The translations under genes and the position numbers were made by a program. DNA of 12,886 bases, taken from positions 1 to 12,886 of the forward strand of contig JAAAUF010001072.1 in NCBI GenBank assembly GCA_015499985.1, given 5' to 3'. This stretch comes from Haplosporangium gracile. Lineage: Eukaryota > Mortierellomycota > Mortierellomycetes > Mortierellales > Mortierellaceae. Shown one piece after another: positions 1 to 8,700 of this stretch (positions are counted from its first letter, which is position 1; every line of letters starts with the position of its first letter). The notes beneath the pieces were generated by a model that was given only the letters and a program-made list of their open reading frames with translations, searched no databases and was not told where the DNA came from.

Positions 1-38
<38 letters not shown>
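1..38. repeat. (GA)19 dinucleotide microsatellite
   Basis: Nineteen uninterrupted GA units open the window. The purine-rich character continues on this strand to about position 120 with broken GA, GAA and GGAA runs. On the opposite strand this is a CT-rich tract like those just upstream of the start codons of the genes in this window. The repeat may continue beyond the left edge. Confidence 0.97.
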
Positions 39-40
<2 letters not shown>

Positions 41-879
41 TGTGAGCGTGAAGGGGAAAAGGATAAAAGGGAAAAGTGAAGAAGAGAGAGAGAAAGGAGG
101 TGAAGAAGAAAAAGGAGCAATTACAACTTGTGAACTTGTGTAGACGACGAAGAAAAAAAAAGTTTTCCTTCGCACTCAGTCCACTCTTTCACTTCCTCAC
201 TCACAATGCACTAACACTTCAATAGTCAATTAAAGAAATGCATCTGCAATTACTGAACGCAGAGGCAGTGAGCATGAGAGAAGGAAGAAAACAACAAGTT
301 GTCGTAAATAAAGGATATCTTGTTGCTTGTCAACAAGTAGTGACATAGACACGCACTCAAAGGGAATCATCATCGATTCTTTTTCTTTTTTTTCTGTTTA
401 CCTTCACTCCCTTTTTCTTTCACAACTCCTCCCCTTTCTCTTTTTCTCTTTCAATTTCCCTCCCCGATCGTTTTGGACAGTAGGACAACATGATCGAAAA
501 GACGAAAAATAGACATAAGACGAAGAAAGGATAAGCATCCTTTCGTGTTTGACGCAAGATTTTTTCCTTCTTGTCTTTGAATTTGTCCCCAGGGGGGAAC
601 GGCCTCGATTCCGTTGCACGTTCACTTTTCATTGCACCTGAAGACACTCACCTTTGCCTTTTCTTGTGTTTTTCTTCAACCCACCATGCACAAATATCAC
701 GAGTGCACAATTTACAGCACTAAAAAAACGCAAATCCCTGTCGAAAAACACGTTTTTCCAATTCAGGTATGCATGGGAGTTGAGTTGCGTTGGAGGGAGG
801 AGGAACAGATGGACGGACGATGAAGGGAAGGGAGGAGTGAAGAACAAACAACAAGCATACAAACACAGACGAACCTACT

Positions 880-902
880 ACACACACACACACAAACACA
901 CA
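880..902. repeat. imperfect (CA)n microsatellite
   Basis: A run of alternating CA units with one AA interruption lies in noncoding DNA. It looks like ordinary microsatellite sequence. Confidence 0.85.
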
Positions 903-1559
903 CGGGAGAAAACCAATTGCTTCGGGAAGGGATGAACCCAAATTCTACGCAAGCAAGTGGCAATGAAATCTACTCCCTTCTAAACATACAACACAAACAT
1001 TACCATTCGTTCCCTCGGAATGGAGGAGTACACAGGACGTTCTGTTATCGACTAACGATAAGAGAATAACGACTTTGCATCATGCACCCATTCTTGAATA
1101 CCGATCTGGCTTTTTCTGAACAGATCTTTGCGCAAAAAAGAGGCTCGTGTCGGGATCCTTTCGCCATCATAGCGACATGCAACCAATGATAAGCACTTTC
1201 GCTCAAGTATCAGTGCGACTTGACAATTAAGCGAAAAAAAGGGACAAAGAACAAATATGACAAAGACAAAAATAAGCATTACAATTGGGACTGCAAGGAT
1301 ATGGGAATGGACGGGATGGAAAGTGGAGAAGGGAGAAGAGAAAATGGAAGAGGAGGATGTAGCGTGTAAAATAGTCTGCTTGGTATTTTTACCATGCGTC
1401 TTTCCTTTCCTTACCTTATGCATTGGATGGAGGGAAAAATAATAAGCGACAAGGAGCGAGGAAGGGAGGAAAAGAGATAAGTGGGATGATGTAGAGGGGA
1501 AAATAAAAAAATGCATGGAAAGGAAACAAATAGCCAGCCGTTGTTGTCTGTTGAGGAGC

Positions 1560-1598
1560 TGTTGTTGTTGTTACTTGTCTGCTGTATTGTTGTTGTTT
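1560..1598. repeat. interrupted (GTT)n trinucleotide repeat
   Basis: Two GTT/TTG clusters, four perfect units at 1561-1572 and a further block near 1588-1597, lie about 300 bp upstream of the RAD14 start codon. No coding frame of interest covers them. Confidence 0.8.
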
Positions 1599-1798
1599 GT
1601 GCTCTGGGAAGAAACTGTCCCTCTTCCCCCCCTCCTTTCCTTTATGCATGCAACCATGCCACGATTCCTTTTCCTCGTTTGCATTGCATTGATTATCCGC
1701 AAAGAAAAATGTGACTTTTTTGTATCGATTTTTTTAAATGCGCCACCAACTGGACAAGGTCGTGACTCGTTTGACATATATTTGTCAATTGACCGTCA

Positions 1799-1840
1799 AC
1801 CCTTCTTTCTTTTCTTTCTTTCTTTCCTTCCTTCCCTCAC
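1799..1840 (+). promoter_or_regulatory. pyrimidine tract in the RAD14 leader
   Basis: About 40 bases of CTTT/CTTC-type repeats end 30 bp before the RAD14 ATG. Comparable tracts precede the starts of the kinase and HOG1 genes, so this is probably a leader or core-promoter signature of the genome. The tract is followed by CGCAG at 1851-1855 (AG at 1854-1855), which could also be the 3' end of a leader intron. No matching donor was identified with confidence. Confidence 0.5.
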
Positions 1841-1869
1841 ATTCATTGCTCGCAGACATTTATTACGCA

Positions 1870-3134
1870 ATGGCATCACCACCAGCATCAAGCTCGCCTG
1901 CCTCAACAGCTCCTTTAATCTCAACAACAAGCAGCAGTACAACAGCCAAGACCGATTCTCATTCTTCAACAAAGACAACGACAACGATAATAGGTGCACC
2001 CTCAATACCGTATGAAGAGTCTGTCGGTCGCCATGTTTCTAGGAAAGAGCTCCCCGTCGACGTCCAAGCCAGGATCGAACGGAACCGACAAGCCGCTCTT
2101 GAGCGACGAGCCAAATATCAAAAGAGATTGGACTCTGAACGAGCCATCGCCCAGCAGTTTGGCGAAGTGCTTCCTTCAGCATCATCCTCGGCCTCAGCTG
2201 TCGGAGAGAGTGGTGCAGGATACTTGACATCGGCGATCATCGAAAAGAATGCGGCAGAGATTCACAAGGCTATGAAGGAGGTCGAGCCCTTGCCCAAGAA
2301 CGAGTGGACCAAATTCTATGACTATGATCTCTCCAAGATGAAGGATACCAGGGCTGGATTCATTCAGGATGTGGAGGATGACAAGAAACGAGATGTGGAG
2401 GATGAGAACTCCAAGAAGCGGAAATGGGAACCAACTATTGCACAGCCTGATCCATGTAAGCACTATTTCCTTTGCTTTTATTATTTCTTTCTGTGTTCTT
2501 ATGCATGGTTATGCATACTGCGTAATTCTCACGGATTAACCAAGAAGCCTATTATTAATTTGACGACATAATAGCAATCTTCTTGGGAGCAGATGACAAC
2601 TACGAATGCCAGGATTGCACATCAATCGACGTTGACTTCCAACTCTTGCGCTACTTCCACGTCCCAGTCTGCATCGGCTGCCGAGACGCTCAACCCGAGA
2701 AATACTCCCTGCTCACAAAGACAGAATGTCGGGCCGACTACCTTCTCACAGATCCAGAATTGCGCGACACCGACCTGTTCTCGTTCTGGGAACGCCCCAA
2801 CCCCAAGAAGTCAACCTGGAACAACATGATGCTCTATCTGCGCTATCAGGTCGAAGAGTTTGCATTCAAGAAGTGGGGCGGTCCCGAGGGGTTGGACAAG
2901 GAATTTGAGAAGCGGGAGCGGGAAAAGGAGGTAAGGAAGGAGGTCAAGTTCAAAAAGGAGTTGAGAGATTTGAGAAACAAGACGAGAACGTCGGTCTGGC
3001 AGGATAAGAGAATGCAGCAGCGGCCCAAGATTCATAAACACAACTTCGGTACCGCTTTGGTCGATCCTGAATCTGGCGCTTCGGTTCAAACCTGTGTCGA
3101 GTGCGGAATTCAGGTCGAATGCGAAGAGTTCTGA
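1870..3134 (+). CDS. RAD14: DNA damage-recognition/scaffold protein Rad14 (XPA homologue)
   Basis: Exons are 1870-2455 and 2575-3134; the 119-nt GT-AG intron (phase 1) restores a continuous 381-residue protein. Seen: a Ser/Thr-rich N-terminus (about 1-45), a charged helical stretch with Arg/Lys-rich segments (about 60-100), a KKRK nuclear-localisation-like patch just before the intron, an XPA-type zinc finger C207-x2-C210-x17-C228-x2-C231, then the XPA DNA-binding domain with a long charged helix. The C-terminus carries another Cys cluster (C369, C372, C378). Known of the family: XPA/Rad14 verifies damage in nucleotide excision repair and organises RPA, TFIIH and the ERCC1-XPF (Rad10-Rad1) nuclease. 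The DTRAGFI segment (159-165) lies where the ERCC1-binding GGFI-type motif is expected. The ATG has G at -3 and G at +4; an in-frame ATG at 1738 would translate the pyrimidine leader and was not used. The gene converges with FES1. Confidence 0.93.
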
Positions 3135-3278
3135 GTCCTTAGCTTTTGCAGCATATTCGAATTAAAAATAATAGCATGACACACAGACAATCGATCCAGG
3201 TTGCAAAACGTAATGCAATGGTAATGTGCAGGTTTTTTGTTTAATGGATGTAGGTAATGTAAAAAAAAATCGTTATAT
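3135..3278. terminator. shared 3' region of convergent RAD14 and FES1
   Basis: Only 144 bp separate the RAD14 stop from the FES1 stop, so both cleavage and polyadenylation regions must fit here or overlap the opposite gene. AATTAAAAATA at 3160-3170, 26 bp after the RAD14 stop, resembles an A-rich polyadenylation signal; the same 11-mer occurs downstream of the kinase gene at 9162-9172. For the leftward gene, the complement of A9 at 3261-3269 gives a T-rich stretch. Exact processing sites cannot be read from sequence alone. Confidence 0.5.
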
Positions 3279-4637
3279 CTATGCAATTCTCTTCTCGAGG
3301 TCAGTCCAGGACGCCTTGTCAAGGATATATTCGGCATATTTCTCTTTTGCCTCCAGAACCTGAGGACGGATCGAGGCAAGAGCTGCTGATGGGATGGGGG
3401 TTGAGGTGACGTCAAAGAACGTCTTCAAGGCAACCAATGATTTTTCAACGAAATCTTCGTCGTCCATGTGCTTTTTCAAGAGAGCGCCAAATGTCTGGAT
3501 GAGCTCCAAGTCAGACAACTCTGTGCTGCTAGAGGGGTCCTGAATGAGAAGTGTGTTCATCAAGAAAACAATCTTGCGGACCAATGTGAGTTCTATTATG
3601 AGAATAGGGAAGTTGAGGAAAAAAAAACAACACATTAGTCAACTCACTTCTCATAAGTTCCATGACTATGCTGTTTGAAAAATAACCTCGATTTGCTGGT
3701 CCGAATGACTTACTGGAATCGGTCTTCAAGATATCGACCAAGGTCTTGTATCCCTCGACAGCCTTGAACTCTTTCAATGCAGGTTCAAAGTGCTTAATGG
3801 CTCCTGACAATGCATAGATAGCTTTGGCGCGAACATATGGCTCAGGATCGGCCAAGAGACCAATAACGGGCCGAAGACCCCCCTCCTTCAAGAACTATTT
3901 GGAATACAAAAGAATACTTTAGCAATTAGTTAACAATAACCATGGCTTCTTGGGCGCAACAATTGAAAAAATCCGATCCTGGGCTCTTCATGATCTGTGA
4001 AGTAGTGAAAAAAAGTTGTGAAACGTACAGCAGCTTGTGCCTTAGGATTGTTCTGAGTGGCGGTTCCGCAGACCCATGCAGCCTGCTCTCTGTATTTGGG
4101 GTTGGTGTTCTTCAATTCCTCCAGGATTGGTGGCCACATCTTCATGTTCTCAATGTCTATTTTAGAACACAGCAATAGCGAAAAGGCGAGTAAGTCGCTG
4201 AACAGAAGTGAAAAATGACATGGTCAAGCACATATTGAGAAAAGGAGACGTACTGGATGCGTTGTCGATCTGCTGGATCAACATCTCAAAATCTTCCCAG
4301 GCCAAATCCTTCTCATCGTCGGTCGAGTGGGGGTTCTTGATGACCTGCAGGGCTTCAAGCATCATTTGCGATTCGCTCTTTCCAAGAATAGCATCGATAA
4401 GACCGGGATCCTATCAGGTAATAAAATAAAAACAGTTACAGATGTTAAAATATGCCGCTTCAATTAATCTTTTCTCAAGCGTGTATTTACACGCTGGGCA
4501 GTATATGTAACAGGAAACCGTACCAACTTCTCCAGGGGCTTGACGGTGGCGTTTGCGGCAGAGGCATCCTCTTTCTCGGTGGCCTGGTTAATGATGGACC
4601 ATTTGAGCAATTCGTTGAGAGATTTTTGTTCTGTCAT
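3279..4637 (-). CDS. FES1: Hsp70 nucleotide exchange factor Fes1 (HspBP1 family, armadillo fold)
   Basis: Exons in transcript order are 4637-4524, 4410-4254, 4156-4029, 3894-3714 and 3592-3279; introns of 113, 97, 134 and 121 nt are all GT-AG. The joined frame gives 297 residues, close to the usual Fes1 size. Seen: the N-terminal Fes1 signature (SLNELLKWSI near residue 6), EDFEMLIQQIDNASNIENM around the second junction, then armadillo-like helices (YREQAAWVCGTATQNN, VRAKAIYALSGAI, LVRKIVFLMNTLL). Known of the family: Fes1/HspBP1 is a cytosolic exchange factor that embraces the Hsp70 nucleotide-binding domain, releases ADP and helps clear misfolded proteins. The start has A at -3 and no better upstream alternative. 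Three of the four donors begin GTACG. Intron 4 has a second in-frame donor at 3647 that would add 22 residues (319 in all). A heat-shock element lies 136-148 bp upstream. Confidence 0.92.
4478..4495. repeat. 18-bp inverted repeat in FES1 intron 1
   Basis: AGCGTGTA, two T residues, then TACACGCT form a perfect dyad with 8-bp arms inside FES1 intron 1. It could fold into a hairpin in the pre-mRNA or be a dimeric protein site. A dyad of this size is also not very improbable by chance in 13 kb. Confidence 0.8.
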
Positions 4638-4706
4638 TGTGGTTGTCGATGTCGATGCTAATGAATGTGTTAAATGGGTGAGAGGTAAAAAGCGGAGACT
4701 GTGAAG

Positions 4707-4720
4707 AATATATGTATATG
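4707..4720 (-). promoter_or_regulatory. possible TATA region of FES1
   Basis: An alternating TATATGTATATG run lies about 70-83 bp upstream of the FES1 ATG. On the leftward strand it reads as CATATACATATA. The position suits a fungal core promoter, but AT-rich runs are common in this DNA. Confidence 0.35.
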
Positions 4721-4772
4721 TGTGTAAGCAAGAGGTGAATGGAAACGAGTAGAAAGGCCCAGCAGAAAAAAA

Positions 4773-4785
4773 GAAAGTTCAAGAA
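4773..4785 (-). promoter_or_regulatory. perfect three-unit heat-shock element upstream of FES1
   Basis: GAA-AG-TTC-AA-GAA with exact 5-bp phasing matches the canonical Hsf1 trimer site, 136-148 bp upstream of the FES1 start codon. The element is effectively symmetric, so strand is nominal. Known: FES1 is a direct Hsf1 target in Saccharomyces cerevisiae, which makes this site more credible than a bare motif match. Function here is inferred. Confidence 0.7.
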
Positions 4786-4836
4786 GCATAACAGACAAAA
4801 AAAAAAAGAGCAAGTCACCAATTCAGTGGTCTGAGT

Positions 4837-4842
4837 CACGTG
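4837..4842. promoter_or_regulatory. CACGTG E-box
   Basis: The palindromic bHLH core CACGTG sits in a TCACGTGG context 200 bp upstream of the FES1 start, 52 bp from the heat-shock element and 15 bp from a CCAAT. In fungi such sites bind Cbf1- or Pho4-like factors. Use in this gene is not demonstrated. Confidence 0.35.
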
Positions 4843-5229
4843 GGAAACCCGAATAAAACGCGCTTGAGCTCAAAGGGATGATTGCAAGGTGTGAGAGGGA
4901 GAGGGAAGATGATAACGTACAAGATTGTATACAGTCGTATGCCTGTACTCTGCACTCAATGCTCTCTTTTATTCTCAGGTATTATTATTCACCAACATAT
5001 GATGAAAGGGACTCAGTCAAACCTGCGTTGCTCAAGTGTCGGGACTCGATACAAAGGGTCCACAACGTACCCACAAATGTGGTAAGAGTAACTAGGCAAG
5101 TGTTTTGCGCAATCGACTGTTCGTCGTGGTCGTTCTTTTAATAGAAAAGGATGACAGGGTATGAGGGAGCCTGATCCAAGAAACAACCACGCAGAATGCA
5201 AACACAACAACTATATTTTCAAAGACGTG

Positions 5230-5235
5230 ACGCGT
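5230..5235. promoter_or_regulatory. ACGCGT (MCB-like) site upstream of the kinase gene
   Basis: A single ACGCGT, the core of the MluI cell-cycle box bound by MBF-type factors in yeasts, lies 495 bp before the kinase ATG. It overlaps a GTGACGC context. One copy is weak evidence. Confidence 0.25.
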
Positions 5236-5324
5236 TCCAAACAGCACTGAAAGATTCACGCTGGTCTGACAGTGCAGAGTGACATGGACACGAACGTTAG
5301 TGTGCATGCATCAAAATTTGAACG

Positions 5325-5729
5325 TCTTCACGAATTCCTTCTTTCTTTCAACCCTCTCCTCTTTTTCTGTTTTATTACCTTTTTTTTTACTCGTCTACCT
5401 GCTTTGCGTTGTCATCTCCACCTTCCTTTTTTTTCCTCTCTCCCCACCTCTATGCATCTTCGAATGCATCATACCTTTTTTCCGATATTCCTAGTTTTTG
5501 CAACGATCGCCTTTCTAACATCCTTACCATCCTTCCCTTTTTTCACCCCTTCCCCTGCTCTTTCAACATTACAAACCATATTCTTCACCTTTCTACACTA
5601 AAACTTACATCGTTTTTCTTTTCTACACAAACACCTTCAACGCACAGCACCACCCCATCCTACAAAACCCGCAAACAGCCAACTGTCATCCTCTCTCTAA
5701 CAAACACGCCTTCTCTTCTCCTCAAGACA
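5325..5729 (+). promoter_or_regulatory. long pyrimidine-rich leader of the kinase gene
   Basis: Four hundred bases dominated by C and T lie directly upstream of the kinase ATG. The kinase reading frame stays open through this stretch from 5409, but it has no upstream in-frame ATG and encodes only Phe/Ser/Leu/Pro/Thr-rich low complexity. I therefore read it as an untranslated leader and promoter segment. Confidence 0.55.
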
Positions 5730-8700
5730 ATGGCTGGTCAGGTAACCGTCGTACCGAATGTTGCATCGCCGCTACGGCCACGCAGGATCTCCAGTCCCTT
5801 TGTCGCCCGCACATCTTTCATCTTTGAGAAGGCTGCAGGCTTCTCCTCTCAAGACTTTGACCTGTTTTCTCATGGCGACAGTCCTATCCTGGGCAACTAT
5901 CGAACAGCACCCAGCAGTCGACGTCGTAGCTTCACTTTCAGCAACGAAGCCCTCAACAAATTCAACAATATCGCCTCTAACGATGCCAGCGACAGCTTCA
6001 ACAATACAAACTTAATTCGAAACAGCTTCTCTATAGCCGATTTGTCCAACCTTGCAAACAGGAGTCGTCTGTATGAGGAAGGGAAGGTGCGCAAACTGGT
6101 CACCTCGTTCTCCAATCCGGCACTTCACCTAAACAACAACCACGATATTAGCAATAATAATATACACCAGTCAGGATTGAAGCCTGTCCGTTCGCAGAGC
6201 GTCATTATCGAGCACCTCTCTGCCGAATTGACCACGTCCCATCAACACCCGGACGTACTCAAATCGGCAGTTGTTGCAATAGACTCACTAGCACCATCAC
6301 AACAAGAAGAGGAGGTGATGGAAGGAGAGGTTGTTGAGGAGGTGGAAGACTACAAGGCGAATGTGGAGGCTCCCAAGGTGCATGTTGAGGTCCCTAAAAT
6401 TGCACTGGGATCTATATCCCTCGCCCATCTCCCGATCGGCCCGATTGCGCGCATGAACTGTCGAGAGCATATCGCCATAGACGAAGACGGCAGATTCTAC
6501 CAGTCTAACCAGTTCCTGAGGGATCCGTTCAAGGAACGGGTCCGGTCGCATATCAAGGATTCTGGTGACGGCGCACCTTGTCTGGAGTTGAACCCCTTCT
6601 CGCCTTACTCGCCTGGAATCCTTAATCTGGAGTCCACTGTCGCCTTCAACCACCAGACCGAGAATCACAAGTCTGTTGATCTGAATGACTTTATTGAGAC
6701 GGTCGACTTTGGAGGTGAGGGGACATTCGACTATATCGGACAAGCGCTTGGATCCGCTCAGGTGCAAGTTGAGGAAACTATAACTCTAGAACCGATCCTG
6801 TCTGACACGGTTGAGGAGATCAAGAAGGAGGAGAAGGTAGTGGTGTTGGAAGAGGAAGAGCAGATGCAACTCGATACTCATGAGGAACATGTCTTGATGG
6901 CTCATTGGGAGGGGACGTTGGCGAAAGTGGCGCCAGTTGAACCAACAGTCGAGACTAATGCTCCTGAAGAGACGAGCGTTGCCGACACGTCCGAGGTCCA
7001 GCCTCAGCCGGCGCAGAAGGTAGTCCAAGAACCCTCTCAAGCATACCAGGCGACGCCTGTCGACATTGCCTCCCCTGTCGTTTCACTCAAAGAAGTGAAC
7101 GTCGATGAGATACTTCTTGTCTCAACCTCCGCTTCGACTGACATCTTTGAGTTCAAGGACGTCTCTCCAGACCCTCAGAGCCACCAGTCGTCCTATCAGC
7201 TTAACCAATGCCACGATGGATCGATGGCGATGCACGGCTTCCCTCATGAGCCTCTCTGTGGATCCCAGCTCTTGGAGAAGAGTCAACAGTGGCACAGCAG
7301 CTATCCAAAGCTGAATGGTTTCAGCTTACTCCATCTGACAGCGTCGAGATACTCGAACCACAGCGGGCTTACGTCAACGCTCGTCTCCTCTTCGACCTCT
7401 GGATCGACTGCTTCTTCATCAACTCGTATCCAGACCCCACAGACCTGTAATGGATCGACGTTTGAGCGAAACACCGCGATGTCCAAGGATGACGTCTCGA
7501 TACCCTCAGCCTCCGTTCAGTCATGCGACCACAACCACGACCACTCCTCCACCCAGTCCTCCTCTCCGAAAATCGACGCAGCCGCAGGAGAAGCAGCAGC
7601 CTCATCCTCCACAGCAGCCCCCTCGGTAACATCGAGCAGCAAGAAGCCCGCCAAGATTGTGACCTGTCTAAGAGATCTTTCAATGTCGCTTGGTCGTACG
7701 TTTTCGATGATGCTCGACATCACCTCTGCAGCAACGACGGTCGGGTTTGAGGATGGGCCGCATGACCTCGTCGTCTCGGCCAAGATCTCCCGCACGGGCA
7801 AGCTGTTTGCGCAAAAGATCAAGACGATTGCCAACTTTGAATATAATACCTCTAAGAAGCTAGGCAAAGGCAACTTTGGTGTCGTCTATCAAGGCAAATC
7901 GATCCAAGGTGATGAGGAGGTTGCGATCAAGAAGATTATAAGGAAACTTCCCGGTGAGATCGAGAAGTTGGGTTTGGTCCAGCGCGAGATGAAAGTCTGT
8001 CGTCTCTTCCGCAATAAGGTATTGATTTTCTTGTTACTATATTCTGTGTGCCCTCCTCGGGTTTTTTTTCTTATGAATTGACACCGATCCTTCTTTTTTT
8101 TTGTTGTTGTTATATTTCATTGACAACTAGACGGGAATCGTACCACTGTTAGATATTATTACGACAAACAAGCACCACTACCTGGTCTTCGAAAAGGCCG
8201 AGTGCGACCTGGCAGAGATGATCAAGGCTCGGTGCAAAAATGCAACAGGCATCGAGAGGATTAACCAGGACCCATACCAGCAACCCATGTCCCCCTCTTG
8301 CTCCCTCGGCGCAATCTTTAACATCCACGAGATCCGATCCATCATGCGCACGGTCGTCCTAGGTGCCCAATCCCTCCACCATGAGGGGTTCAGCCACAAG
8401 GACATCAAGCCCGCCAACATCCTCTTCTGCGAAGGCCAAGGGCTCCTCTGCGATTTCGGTCTCTGCAGTCAACGCGAAGAGCTGCCCGACAACCAGTTCT
8501 TTGGCACACATGATTATGCCAGCCCCGAGGCCCGACGCGTCGGCGGTTTCAAGAAGTGCGATTATATTCGAGGAGATGTCTACAGTCTGGGCGCGGTCCT
8601 GTACGAACTCGCGACGGGGTCAGTTCTTTCAAAGGCGATCAGTCAGGGGATCAATTGGCAGAAGCTGGCGTTGTTTGGAGGGAGATCGTTTAGCGAGTTG

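Larger units (their letters stand above)
39..1869. other. noncoding intergenic region upstream of RAD14
   Basis: I find no supportable gene in these 1.8 kb. Open frames here (for example leftward at 1052-1516) are low in complexity, lack domain-like sequence and follow purine or pyrimidine bias. Visible contents are purine-rich blocks near 39-120, 780-850, 1300-1350 and 1430-1510, a pyrimidine block near 370-470, a CA repeat, a GTT repeat, and five ATGCAT hexamers (238, 769, 1418, 1511, 1644). The right part must hold the RAD14 promoter and leader. The left part probably holds the promoter and leader of a leftward gene whose coding region lies outside the window. No tRNA T-loop or rRNA segment was recognised. 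Confidence 0.7.
4638..5729. promoter_or_regulatory. divergent intergenic region between FES1 and the kinase gene
   Basis: This 1.1-kb region has no credible coding frame. The first 170 bp (the FES1 leader and promoter side) are purine-rich on this strand, that is pyrimidine-rich in the FES1 transcript sense. They contain a TATA-like run, an A11 tract (4797-4807), a heat-shock element, a CCAAT (4818-4822) and a CACGTG. The middle holds a CCACA-AA-TGTGG dyad (5071-5082), an ACGCGT (5230-5235) and a TATATTTT (5212-5219). From about 5325 to 5729 lies a T/C-rich leader of the kinase gene. Assignment of any single motif is inference. Confidence 0.65.

Noticed and set aside
1052..1516. 154-codon leftward open frame
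   Set aside because: Low-complexity Ser/Phe/His/Leu composition from purine-rich DNA, no domain, no partner exons; probably chance.
1738..1869. In-frame upstream ATG extending RAD14 by 44 residues
   Set aside because: The extension translates the pyrimidine tract into Phe/Ser/Leu low complexity unlike XPA proteins; the ATG at 1870 has a better context and is followed by the coherent protein.
3407..3414. Perfect CRE palindrome TGACGTCA
   Set aside because: It is inside FES1 coding exon 5, where the codons (DVTS) explain it; far from any promoter.
3671..3713. Alternative FES1 acceptor (TTTCAAACAG) within the 66-nt segment
   Set aside because: Joining from the 3713 donor gives an immediate in-frame stop.
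4998..5090. Possible C/D snoRNA starting with ATGATGA
   Set aside because: No CTGA D box at suitable distance and no terminal stem.
5409..5729. 107-codon upstream extension of the kinase frame
   Set aside because: No in-frame ATG (it opens at TTG) and only pyrimidine-driven low complexity; the ATG at 5730 is the first in frame.
5897..7873. Several leftward open frames of 60-156 codons opposite the kinase exon
   Set aside because: They mirror the codon structure of the sense gene and show Leu/Arg-rich shadow composition without motifs.
8533..8543. CGACGCGTCGG palindrome with an ACGCGT core
   Set aside because: It lies in the kinase coding exon and is explained by codons; no regulatory role supported.
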